This document shows, piece after piece, positions 1-5,465 of a stretch of 5,864 nucleotides of DNA. This DNA is from Ectopseudomonas composti (lineage in GTDB: Bacteria; Pseudomonadota; Gammaproteobacteria; Pseudomonadales; Pseudomonadaceae), in the NCBI GenBank assembly GCA_946886245.1, contig CAMPIF010000296.1:1-5864 (forward strand). The letters are read 5' to 3'. A model generated the notes under the pieces. The model was not told where the DNA came from. It made no database searches and saw only the letters and a program-made list of their open reading frames with translations. A program made the position numbers and the translations under genes. The stretch's first letter is position 1, and each line of letters begins with the position of its first letter.

Positions 1-2
1 TC

Positions 3-383
3 ATAGAAGGAGCCGCGCACGGCGATCCCGGCGGCAATCCGGTTGCTGCCGCCCTGCTGGCCGCGATCGAAGAACATCGGCTGCCGAGGGACACGTTCCT
101 CGCAATGATCGATGCGCGGATAGGCGATCTCTACAATGACCCGTTTCCCACCCGCAATGAGCTGGAAGGCTATGCCGGCGAAACCGCATCGGCTCTGATC
201 CAGCTGGCGAGCCTCGTGCTGGCGGGATTGGCGGCGTTGGTCGTCCACTTCTTTCAAGACACGATCAGCGCCCGGGCGGTCCTCGTGGCCTATATGCCGG
301 TTGTCGCCGGGTTGGGCGGCAACGCCAGCGCCCAGGCGATGGCCGTACCCGGTGCAGCGAACAGCAGCGGCGCAATCAGATAG
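3..383 (+). CDS. Chimeric partial ORF: squalene/phytoene synthase family fragment running into an MgtE fragment
   Basis: The frame is open from the left edge to a TAG at 381-383, so no start is visible; an internal ATG lies at 105. Residues encoded by 3 to about 225 read like the C-terminal half of an all-alpha trans-isoprenyl synthase of the squalene/phytoene synthase family. Recognisable pieces are NPVAAALLAAIEEHRLPR, then DLYNDPFPT, ELEGYAGETASALIQLA. The style (YAGETASALIQLA) is that of the alphaproteobacterial and mitochondrial NDUFAF6-like branch, not of a typical Pseudomonas gene. After LVLAG the protein changes to MgtE-like sequence, and from about 348 the frame is simply the wrong strand of the DUF2339 gene. 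Enzyme activity is very unlikely, because the N-terminal part lies outside and the C-terminus is missing. I consider this a piece of foreign DNA joined to the contig rather than a working gene. The family call is from recognition of the protein pattern; the chimera call is inference. Confidence 0.6.
   Translation: MEGAAHGDPGGNPVAAALLAAIEEHRLPRDTFLAMIDARIGDLYNDPFPTRNELEGYAGETASALIQLASLVLAGLAALVVHFFQDTISARAVLVAYMPVVAGLGGNASAQAMAVPGAANSSGAIR
225..347 (+). pseudogene. Internal fragment of an MgtE-type magnesium transporter
   Basis: About 40 residues, starting LAALVVHFFQDTI and continuing through AYMPVVAGLGGNASAQAMAV, match the membrane domain of MgtE magnesium transporters. In that family a helix ending in F(E/Q)DTI is followed by a helix with MPxxAGxGGNAxxQ. 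The cytoplasmic N domain, CBS domains, first transmembrane helices and all later helices are absent, so it cannot function. It is in frame with the preceding isoprenyl-synthase fragment only because the junction (somewhere within 213-235) keeps frame. The right junction lies within about 320-347. It is a short orphan fragment between two unrelated genes, which fits an assembly or cloning chimera better than decay of a resident mgtE. Confidence 0.55.
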
Positions 384-2140
384 ATGAATGCCAACCCGGC
401 CAGGCCCAGCCAGGGCAGCAGGCGATTCTCCCAGGCGTTCGCCGCTTCGGGCATCGAGCGCAATTGCCAGTAGCTGAACAGCAGCGCCATACCAAGCATC
501 AGCGCGCCCAGCGGCGAACCGTCGAGCAGGCTTTCGTGGCCATGGTCCAGGCCGCTGACGAACGCCAACGCCGCGCCCACCTGCAGCAACAGCGCGAACG
601 CACGCGCCAGCGGCCGCCCCTGACGCAGGCCCAACCAGAAGATGCCGGCGCCTTCCACGGCCCAGGCCGCTGCCGTCCAGCGCGCATCCAGGCCGAGCGG
701 AATGGCCAGGCTGGCGAACACCACGCCGAGCGCCAGGCAGGTTTCCACCAGCAACAGCGTGCGGTCGCCAGCACGCGCCTTGAGCAGCCGTGCCAGTAAT
801 AGATAGAACAGGCCCAGACCCAGGGCGCTGAAGGCCGCAGCGAACTCGATATGTCGCACCAATGCGACTTGCAGACCGAAGCCGATCAGCGGCGGGCCGA
901 ACAAGGTGGTGGCATCGACGTAGTCGCCACGGCGCAGCGACCAGCGCAGCAATTCGTCACGCGCCTCAGGCGCATCCGCTGCATCGCGCAGGGTGCGGCG
1001 GGCGAACAGCAGGCCGATGGCCAGGTACATCAGGAAGAACAGGATCAAAAATGGCTGAGTGCTGCCCAGCAGTTCCGGCGTGTAGGAACGCAGCCCCCAG
1101 GCGAAACCGATGCCGAAGGTGCCGACGAAGCCGATCAGATTGAGCAGGCGCCAGGCCTTGAACCAGGCGATGGCGAAAATGCCGGCATTGAGCAGGGCGA
1201 AGTAGGAAAACAGCGCGACATGATTGCCGCTACCGGTGGAAGTGAGGATTGGCGCAGCGAAGCCGCCCAGCGCCGCAGCAGCCGCCAGGCCAAGCGCGTT
1301 CTGCTGCACGGCAAGGATGGCCGAGAACAGCGTCACCGCCACCAGCAGGCCGAGGGCCAGGCCAGGGTCCAACAACGGATGCAGGCGCATGGCGGCGAAT
1401 ACTGTCAGATACAGCACGGCGATACCGGTGCCCTGCAGCACCAGAGCGTAATTGCGATTGCGTCGGCGCAGCCACCAGCCCAGACCGAGTAACGCCAGTG
1501 CACTGGTTGCAACACCCATGTAGCGCAGCTCCACCGGCACCTCGACACCTTCGGTGGCGTAACGCAGGAGGAAGGCCAGACCGAGGAACAGCAGTACCAC
1601 GCCAACCCGCAGCACGGTGTTACCGCCAAACAGCCAGGCCTTGGCGGCAGCGATACCACGCTCGATCAGATTCGGCTCGCGCGGCGGTTGCTCGCGCCAG
1701 GGGCTTTGTTGCGGTGCCGGTTGGCGCTGGTGGGCGATCTGCGCGGCCAGTGGCGCAGGTTGCTCGACAGGCTGCGCTGTTTCGACTTCCGGCAGCGGAT
1801 CGAGCGTCCACTCCAGTTCGGGCTGCGGCTGCGGCTCTTCGGCAGCGGTCGGCTCGGGCACTGGGCTGACGACGGGTTCGACGGAGGCCGGCTCCGGCTC
1901 GCTGCGCTCACCCTGCTCGACCTTGACCAGGCGTTCGTGGATGGCGCGAGTTCCGTGATCGAAGCGTTCGGCGAAGTCCTTGAGCTGCGCAGTCAATTGC
2001 GCGTTACGCGTCTCCAGCCCCTGCAGGCGCAGCGCCTGACCCAGACTGAGGCCGATCAACCCGCCAAGCAGCGCGCCCGTGACCGATTCGCTGGCGCCCA
2101 CACCGAGCACCAAACCGACCAGCATGAAGATCCATTGCAT
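290..2140 (-). CDS. DUF2339 family multi-pass membrane protein, C-terminally truncated
   Basis: Inner-membrane protein of unknown function in the DUF2339 family. From the ATG at 2138-2140: a hydrophobic N-terminal segment (residues 3-36), a probable coiled coil (about 41-76), a long Pro/Glu/Gln-rich linker (about 78-156), then the family core. The core opens with GGNTVLRVGVVLLFLGLAFLLRY-type sequence at about 172-194 and a second typical block, YALVLQGTGIAVLYLTVFAA, at 231-250, followed by many transmembrane helices. A weak Shine-Dalgarno (GGGA, 8 nt upstream) supports the start. Family members are usually around 900-1100 residues; this frame is 616. The last roughly 18 residues (after LLFAAPG) are largely antisense of the MgtE fragment, so the genuine sequence ends near position 345 and the TAG at 290-292 is accidental. 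The gene is divergent from the downstream YkgJ gene. It has no evident link with carnitine use. Confidence 0.8.
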   Translation of the reverse strand: MQWIFMLVGLVLGVGASESVTGALLGGLIGLSLGQALRLQGLETRNAQLTAQLKDFAERFDHGTRAIHERLVKVEQGERSEPEPASVEPVVSPVPEPTAAEEPQPQPELEWTLDPLPEVETAQPVEQPAPLAAQIAHQRQPAPQQSPWREQPPREPNLIERGIAAAKAWLFGGNTVLRVGVVLLFLGLAFLLRYATEGVEVPVELRYMGVATSALALLGLGWWLRRRNRNYALVLQGTGIAVLYLTVFAAMRLHPLLDPGLALGLLVAVTLFSAILAVQQNALGLAAAAALGGFAAPILTSTGSGNHVALFSYFALLNAGIFAIAWFKAWRLLNLIGFVGTFGIGFAWGLRSYTPELLGSTQPFLILFFLMYLAIGLLFARRTLRDAADAPEARDELLRWSLRRGDYVDATTLFGPPLIGFGLQVALVRHIEFAAAFSALGLGLFYLLLARLLKARAGDRTLLLVETCLALGVVFASLAIPLGLDARWTAAAWAVEGAGIFWLGLRQGRPLARAFALLLQVGAALAFVSGLDHGHESLLDGSPLGALMLGMALLFSYWQLRSMPEAANAWENRLLPWLGLAGLAFIYLIAPLLFAAPGTAIAWALALPPNPATTGI

Positions 2141-2205
2141 GCGTTATGTCCCAACCCTGAGAAAGAGGTCGCCTCGCGTTCCTGCTGCGGCCCGAGACGG
2201 GCACC

Positions 2206-2211
2206 AGTATA
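2206..2211 (-). promoter_or_regulatory. Possible -10 element for the DUF2339 gene
   Basis: TATACT on the minus strand, about 66 nt upstream of the ATG at 2140. This is a close match to the sigma-70 -10 consensus. No convincing -35 box lies at 16-18 nt; a TTGGCA occurs at 2236-2241, but at 24 nt spacing. Tentative. Confidence 0.25.
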
Positions 2212-2286
2212 GGAGTCGCACCCCAGATAGACGACTGCCAAGTCGTTCACAGGCACAACGCAAAGCGATCAGCCGCCAGTCGGTGC

Positions 2287-2314
2287 TTCACAAACGCTGT
2301 GCGCCCGCTATCAT
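2287..2314 (+). promoter_or_regulatory. Candidate sigma-70 promoter for the YkgJ-family gene
   Basis: TTCACA (2287-2292) and TATCAT (2309-2314) are separated by 16 nt on the plus strand, each close to the -35 and -10 consensus. They lie about 78 nt upstream of the ATG at 2392. The palindromic repeat at 2329-2365 would fall in the 5' untranslated region. Inferred from pattern only. Confidence 0.4.
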
Positions 2315-2328
2315 CGCCGCCCCGTGAC

Positions 2329-2365
2329 CGTAGGGCGGACTCGGGCGCGAAGCGAACAGTCCGCC
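2329..2365 (+). repeat. Dispersed palindromic repeat (CGTAGGG-type) upstream of the YkgJ gene
   Basis: Begins CGTAGGG. An 8-bp perfect stem, GGCGGACT (2334-2341) with AGTCCGCC (2358-2365), encloses 16 nt that contain a small inner CGC-GAA-GCG hairpin. The GTAGGG(C/T)GGA...TCC(A/G)CC pattern is a familiar dispersed intergenic element in Pseudomonas and related bacteria. It sits 26 nt before the YkgJ start. Confidence 0.55.
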
Positions 2366-2391
2366 GCACAAGACAGGCCTACCCGAGCATC

Positions 2392-2787
2392 ATGATAAAG
2401 CCCCGCCTGATAGCCGCTGCAGAGATCGACCGCCTGGAAACCTGGGCCAAATACACGGCCGACATGTGCCATAGCTGCATGTCCACCTGCTGCACCATGC
2501 CGGTTGAGGTGCGTCTGAACGATCTGATCCGCCTGGAGCTGGTCGACGAGTTCGAGCGCAGCGAGCCGCCGAAGAATATCGCCAAGCGCTTGCAGAAGGA
2601 CGGCATCGTCGAGCGCTTCAACCAGAAGTCGGGCATCTTCACCCTGATCCGCATGTCCAATAACGACTGCCTGTTTCTCGACCGCAAGACACGCCTGTGC
2701 AGCGTCTACGAAAAACGCCCGGACACCTGCCGTCATCATCCCAAGGTCGGCCCACGGCCAGGCTATTGCGCGTACAAGCCGAAGTAA
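2392..2787 (+). CDS. YkgJ family cysteine-cluster protein (zinc/iron-chelate-binding type)
   Basis: A 131-residue cytoplasmic protein of the YkgJ/CxxCxxCC family (UPF0153-like), thought to bind a metal through clustered cysteines; no reaction is established. Eight cysteines are visible: C26, C29, C33 and C34 in the MCHSCMSTCC block, then C93 (NNDCLFLD), C103 (RLCSVYEKRP), C113 (DTCRHHP) and C126. The order N-terminal CxxCxxxCC, then CxFLD, C-xVYExRPxxC, is the family signature. There is no signal peptide or membrane segment. I chose the ATG at 2392 (MIKPRL) because the open frame upstream to 2299 translates the palindromic repeat and has no family character. The Shine-Dalgarno is weak, so the start is good but not certain. 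It converges on cdhB with only 36 nt between the stop codons, and has no obvious functional tie to it. Confidence 0.85.
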   Translation: MIKPRLIAAAEIDRLETWAKYTADMCHSCMSTCCTMPVEVRLNDLIRLELVDEFERSEPPKNIAKRLQKDGIVERFNQKSGIFTLIRMSNNDCLFLDRKTRLCSVYEKRPDTCRHHPKVGPRPGYCAYKPK

Positions 2788-2806
2788 GGCTGGTCACGCG
2801 GGCACT

Positions 2807-2828
2807 GGTGCGCACAGCGCACCCTACG
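2807..2828 (-). repeat. Palindromic repeat copy A, overlapping the cdhB stop codon
   Basis: On the minus strand this begins CGTAGGG and forms a 7-bp stem with a 3-nt loop, GGTGCGC-TGT-GCGCACC. It matches the copy at 3328-3349 in 21 of 22 positions but in opposite orientation, so the two flank cdhB as inverted repeats. The TAG in CGTAGGG is the cdhB stop codon (2824-2826). It lies between two convergent genes and could act as a weak bidirectional 3'-end hairpin; there is no T-tract. Confidence 0.65.
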
Positions 2829-3306
2829 AAGCACGGCGCAGGCCGATAACACGCCCGACGCAGGCTGGGGGTTGCAGGTTCTGCTGTTCGGCAGCCAGGT
2901 GCGCCACCCGCTCGGCCACCTGTTCGTCGAACAGCGCCGCACGGCCAGCGGCGCTGTCGATATTCATCAGCATCTGCTCGCTTTCCGCCAGGCTGGCGGC
3001 TTCGCCCGGCCGATAGAGGCCATGGTGGATATGCAGGCGCTTGGCGTCATGCGCCAGCAACTGGGTGCGCACCTCGACCCGCTCGCCCTCCTTCACCTCC
3101 GCCAGGAAGTTGAGGTGACATTCCAGGGTGTACAGCGTGTGGCCGGTGCGAGCGCGGCCGGCTTCGTCCAGGCCCAGCACGTCCATCAGCGCATCGGTGG
3201 CGTGGCTGAAGATCAGCAGATAGAAGGCATCACGCAGGTGCCCGTTGTAGTCGACCCAGTCGCGGGAGATAGTGGTTTGGTAGCTGGTCATCGGCTTGAC
3301 TGGCAT
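2824..3306 (-). CDS. cdhB: Hotdog-fold thioesterase of carnitine catabolism (betainyl-CoA thioesterase)
   Basis: Predicted to hydrolyse betainyl-CoA to glycine betaine and CoA, the last step of the carnitine-to-betaine route. The 160-residue protein has the 4-hydroxybenzoyl-CoA thioesterase-like hotdog layout. WVDYNGHLRDAFY (residues 17-29) is the active-site loop and central-helix start, with D19 at the position of the family's catalytic Asp. It is followed by the strand-rich YTLECHLNFLAEVKEGE and RLHIHHGLYR. I chose the ATG at 3304-3306 (MPVKPM) because AGGAG lies 8 nt upstream at 3315-3319. A longer GTG start at 3348 would translate a palindromic repeat and is rejected. It is the last gene of the cluster, 57 nt after lcdH, matching the P. 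aeruginosa PA5385-PA5388 order. In some rhizobia this domain is fused to the dehydrogenase; here it is separate. The substrate is inferred from context. Confidence 0.85.
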   Translation of the reverse strand: MPVKPMTSYQTTISRDWVDYNGHLRDAFYLLIFSHATDALMDVLGLDEAGRARTGHTLYTLECHLNFLAEVKEGERVEVRTQLLAHDAKRLHIHHGLYRPGEAASLAESEQMLMNIDSAAGRAALFDEQVAERVAHLAAEQQNLQPPACVGRVIGLRRAS

Positions 3307-3314
3307 GCATGCGA

Positions 3315-3319
3315 CTCCT
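3315..3319 (-). promoter_or_regulatory. Ribosome binding site deciding the cdhB start
   Basis: AGGAG on the minus strand, 8 nt before the ATG at 3306. It is the strongest Shine-Dalgarno near this gene and rules out the upstream GTG at 3348, which has only repeat DNA around it. Confidence 0.7.
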
Positions 3320-3327
3320 GAAGTGCC

Positions 3328-3349
3328 CGTAGGGTGCGCCGTGCGCACC
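3328..3349 (+). repeat. Palindromic repeat copy B, in the lcdH-cdhB gap
   Basis: CGTAGGG followed by the hairpin GGTGCGC-CGT-GCGCACC (stem 3333-3339 with 3343-3349). It is the inverted partner of the copy at 2807-2828, differing at one base in the loop. It fills much of the 57-nt gap between lcdH and cdhB and ends about 9 nt upstream of the cdhB Shine-Dalgarno, so in the mRNA it could affect translation or stability of the cdhB segment. Confidence 0.65.
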
Positions 3350-3363
3350 GGGAATGACTCGGT

Positions 3364-4329
3364 TTACTCGGCGAACTCGAAGCCATGCCTGGCCTTGGTC
3401 TGGCGGATCGCCTCCAGCACCGCCAGCAGGCAATCGTCGCGATAGCGCTCCAGAGCCTCCAGGCTGCGTTCGCCTTGCTGCTCGGCGGTGCCTTCGACCA
3501 CGGCATCGATCAAGCCCTCGGTCAGCTCCGGCGCCTGCAGATAGGTCCAGGGCAGCTTCAGCGCCGGGCCGAACTGAGCCATGAAGTGGCGCATGCCAGC
3601 CGGGCCACCGGCCAGGGTGTAGGTCAGAAAGCTGCCCATGAACGACCAGCGCAGACCGGCACCGAAGCGGATCGCGTCGTCGATTTCGCCGGTAGTGGCC
3701 ACGCCGTCGTTGACCAGGTGCAGCGCCTCACGCCACAGCGCCTCGAGCAGGCGGTCGGCGATAAAGCCCGGCACCTCCTTGCGTACGTGCAGCGGACGCA
3801 TGCCCAGCGACTGGTACACCTTGATCGCTGCCTGCACCGCGTCGGGCGCTGTCTTGGCTCCGCCCACCACCTCCACCAGCGGCAGCAGATACACCGGATT
3901 GAACGGATGGCCGACCACGCAGCGCTCGGGATGCTTGGCGTCTGCATAGAACTCACTGGGCAGCAGACCCGACGTGCTGGAACCGATCAGTACGTCCGGA
4001 CGCGCTGCGGCGCTGATCTGCGCATGCAGCTCGCACTTGAGGTCGAGGCGTTCGGGCGCGCTTTCCTGGATGAAGTCGGCATCGCGCACGCAGTCTTCGA
4101 TGCTATCGACGAAACGCAGACGCTTCAGCGAAGCGCCAGACGCCAGGCCCTGCTTTTCCAGCGCCGGCCAGGCGTTGCTCAGACGCGTGCGCAGCGCAGC
4201 CTCGGCGCCTGGCGCCGGGTCCCAGGCGATGACGTCGAGGCCGTGGGCCAGGGCGCGGGCGATCCAGCCGGCGCCGATGACGCCGGTGCCCAGAGCGGCG
4301 AAGGTCTTGATGTCGGTGACGAAGGTCAT
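3364..4329 (-). CDS. lcdH: L-carnitine 3-dehydrogenase
   Basis: NAD-dependent oxidation of L-carnitine to 3-dehydrocarnitine in the cytoplasm, the first step of carnitine degradation (cdhA in P. aeruginosa). The 321-residue protein has the 3-hydroxyacyl-CoA dehydrogenase fold. The Rossmann loop GTGVIGAGW is at residues 14-22, with D37 ending the second strand (AWD) as expected for NAD preference. SSTSG lies around S118/S120. The catalytic pair is H141 ([17 protein letters not shown]) and E153, with the same 12-residue spacing as in the family. The C-terminal helical domain begins at [19 protein letters not shown]. Where acyl-CoA enzymes have Asn in GFxxNR, this has D192, as I recall for carnitine dehydrogenases. 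Length equals the single-domain carnitine dehydrogenases. The ATG is preceded by GGAG at 7 nt. Its cdhC and cdhB neighbours make the substrate call strong. Confidence 0.92.
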   Translation of the reverse strand: MTFVTDIKTFAALGTGVIGAGWIARALAHGLDVIAWDPAPGAEAALRTRLSNAWPALEKQGLASGASLKRLRFVDSIEDCVRDADFIQESAPERLDLKCELHAQISAAARPDVLIGSSTSGLLPSEFYADAKHPERCVVGHPFNPVYLLPLVEVVGGAKTAPDAVQAAIKVYQSLGMRPLHVRKEVPGFIADRLLEALWREALHLVNDGVATTGEIDDAIRFGAGLRWSFMGSFLTYTLAGGPAGMRHFMAQFGPALKLPWTYLQAPELTEGLIDAVVEGTAEQQGERSLEALERYRDDCLLAVLEAIRQTKARHGFEFAE

Positions 4330-4336
4330 GGTTGAA

Positions 4337-4340
4337 CTCC
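4337..4340 (-). promoter_or_regulatory. Ribosome binding site of lcdH, abutted by a repeat hairpin
   Basis: GGAG on the minus strand, 7 nt before the ATG at 4329. The first repeat hairpin (4346-4362) ends only 5 nt upstream of it, so ribosome access may depend on how that hairpin folds. Confidence 0.65.
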
Positions 4341-4341
4341 G

Positions 4342-4402
4342 GTAGCCCGGATGCGATCCGGGAAATTGGCGTTAGGGAATGCTCCCGGATTACATCCGGG
4401 CC
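4342..4402 (+). repeat. Inverted pair of CCCGGAT palindromes in the cdhC-lcdH gap
   Basis: Two hairpins of identical design: CCCGGAT-GCG-ATCCGGG (4346-4362), preceded by GTAG, and CCCGGAT-TAC-ATCCGGG (4384-4400). Flanking bases show the second is in inverted orientation to the first, with 21 nt between stems. GTAGCCCGGAT...ATCCGGG elements are dispersed repeats in Pseudomonas and other proteobacteria; paired opposite copies resemble the mosaic arrangement of REP elements. No open reading frame occupies 4330-4477. Confidence 0.65.
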
Positions 4403-4410
4403 AAGGGACT

Positions 4411-4488
4411 GTCGCGGCTAAAGCCCCTCCCACAAGAGCAGCGCAAACCTGTGGGACGGGCCGGGCGGCGTTGCGCTTTAGCCGCGAC
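4411..4488 (+). repeat. REP-like repeat with a 14-bp stem that supplies the cdhC stop codon
   Basis: Perfect 14-bp arms GTCGCGGCTAAAGC (4411-4424) and GCTTTAGCCGCGAC (4475-4488) enclose second arms TCCCACA (4428-4434) and TGTGGGA (4450-4456). The CGCGGCTAAAGCC..CTCCCACA pattern is a well-known dispersed element of fluorescent pseudomonads and relatives. The right arm overlaps the 3' end of cdhC: its TAA and preceding CGC GGC codons are part of the repeat. In the transcript the long stem could act as a 3' stabiliser or attenuator between cdhC and lcdH. Confidence 0.7.
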
Positions 4489-5365
4489 GCTTGAGCTTCA
4501 TCTTCTCGCGCCCTTCGGCCGGGGTCAGGGCGCGGCCGCCGAGGCGTTCGATGATCTCGATGGCGCGCTCGACCAGTTGGCCGTTGCTCGCATGTACGCC
4601 ACGGTCCAGCCAGATGTTGTCCTCCAGCCCTACCCGCACGTGGCCGCCGAGCAGCATGGCCTGGGCGACCATGGGCATCTGCATGCGGCCGATGCCAAAG
4701 CCGGCCCAGGTGATGCCCGGCGGCAGGTTGTCGGCCATGGCCTTCATGGTCGTGGTGTCGGCCGGTGCGCCCCAGGGAATGCCCAGGCACAGCTGGATCA
4801 GCGGGTCGTCCAGCAGCCCTTCCTTGATCATCTGCTTGGCGAACCACAGGTGGCCGGTGTCGAAGATTTCCAGCTCGGCCTTCACGCCCAGTTCTGTGAT
4901 GCGCTTGGCGCCGGCACGCAGTTGCGCCGGGGTGGAGACGTAGATGAAGTCGCCGTCGCCGAAATTCAGGGTGCCGCAGTCCAGGGTGCAGATTTCCGGT
5001 AGCAACTCCTCGACATGCGCCAGGCGGGTGATCGGCCCGACCAGATCGGTACCGGCACCGAACTCCAGCGGCTGCTCGCCCCGGCCGATCTCCAGGTCAC
5101 CGCCCATGCCAGCGGTGAGGTTGATGATCACGTCGGTGTCGCTTTCGCGGATGCGCTCGACCAACTCACGGTACAGCGCCACGTCACGGCTTGGCTTGCC
5201 GGTCTGTGGGTCGCGCACATGGCAATGGGCGACGGTGGCGCCGGCCTTGGCTGCCTCGATGGCGGCGGCAGCGATCTCCTTGGGGGTGACCGGGATCGCC
5301 GGGTGCTTGCCGACGGTGTCGCCAGCGCCGGTCACCGCGCAGGTGACGATAACCTCGTAGTTCAT
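4478..5365 (-). CDS. cdhC: BKACE-family 3-dehydrocarnitine:acetyl-CoA cleavage enzyme (betainyl-CoA thiolase)
   Basis: Zinc-dependent beta-keto acid cleavage enzyme (DUF849 family, related to 3-keto-5-aminohexanoate cleavage enzyme). It is predicted to turn 3-dehydrocarnitine plus acetyl-CoA into betainyl-CoA and acetoacetate. The 295-residue length is typical. A TIM-barrel opening [17 protein letters not shown] is followed by the metal-binding HCHVRD motif (H47, H49), the substrate-loop region NLTAGMGGD (82-90), and GLEDN with E248 as the likely third zinc ligand. The start is the ATG at 5363-5365 with AGGA 9 nt upstream; the open frame continues to 5569 but that part crosses a hairpin and caiX in antisense. 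The last two codons before TAA come from a dispersed repeat. It sits 100 nt after caiX and 148 nt before lcdH. The family is certain; the dehydrocarnitine substrate rests on its neighbours. Confidence 0.9.
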   Translation of the reverse strand: MNYEVIVTCAVTGAGDTVGKHPAIPVTPKEIAAAAIEAAKAGATVAHCHVRDPQTGKPSRDVALYRELVERIRESDTDVIINLTAGMGGDLEIGRGEQPLEFGAGTDLVGPITRLAHVEELLPEICTLDCGTLNFGDGDFIYVSTPAQLRAGAKRITELGVKAELEIFDTGHLWFAKQMIKEGLLDDPLIQLCLGIPWGAPADTTTMKAMADNLPPGITWAGFGIGRMQMPMVAQAMLLGGHVRVGLEDNIWLDRGVHASNGQLVERAIEIIERLGGRALTPAEGREKMKLKRRG

Positions 5366-5374
5366 TTTCGACTG

Positions 5375-5378
5375 TCCT
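5375..5378 (-). promoter_or_regulatory. Ribosome binding site deciding the cdhC start
   Basis: AGGA (within AAAAGGA) on the minus strand, 9 nt before the ATG at 5365. It supports MNYEVIV as the true N-terminus against the longer in-frame extension to 5569. Confidence 0.65.
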
Positions 5379-5439
5379 TTTCCTGGGGCGAACGAGTGCC
5401 GACGGCAGGGCCGCAGACGTTTTGCAAAAAGGTGAATCA

Positions 5440-5458
5440 GCGCCGGCTCACCCGGCGC
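5440..5458 (-). terminator. Hairpin after caiX: attenuator or 3' stabiliser, not a canonical terminator
   Basis: On the minus strand GCGCCGG-GTGAG-CCGGCGC forms a perfect 7-bp GC-rich stem with a 5-nt loop, starting 7 nt after the caiX TGA. A TTTTT run follows, but 9 nt beyond the stem, so intrinsic termination would be weak. A hairpin after a binding-protein gene commonly protects its mRNA and lets it exceed the enzymes downstream. The remaining intergenic bases (5366-5439) show only the cdhC ribosome binding site. Confidence 0.45.
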
Positions 5459-5465
5459 CTCGGTA

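Noticed and set aside
3..383. A genuine new isoprenyl synthase-magnesium transporter fusion protein
   Set aside because: Each part is cut inside a conserved domain, neither has its remaining domains, and the frame ends in antisense DUF2339 sequence.
851..1492. 213-codon plus-strand frame opposite the DUF2339 gene
   Set aside because: Low-complexity Gln/Arg/Ala-rich antisense translation, with no ribosome binding site or family pattern.
2299..2391. Upstream ATG at 2299 for the YkgJ-family gene
   Set aside because: The extension is Arg-rich translation of the promoter region and the palindromic repeat, unlike any family N-terminus.
2788..2823. Intrinsic terminator between the convergent YkgJ and cdhB genes
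   Set aside because: The hairpin at 2807-2823 has no T-run on either strand, so I list it only as a repeat.
3307..3348. GTG start at 3348 for cdhB
   Set aside because: The extra 14 residues are encoded by the palindromic repeat and spacer; AGGAG sits 8 nt before the ATG at 3306.
3385..4335. 316-codon open frame on the plus strand opposite lcdH
   Set aside because: It is the antisense shadow of a clearly recognised dehydrogenase in GC-rich DNA; its translation is Gln/Arg/His-rich and matches no family.
2329..4488. CRISPR array from repeated palindromes
   Set aside because: The copies are few, irregularly spaced, of different sequences and orientations, and separated by genes rather than uniform spacers.
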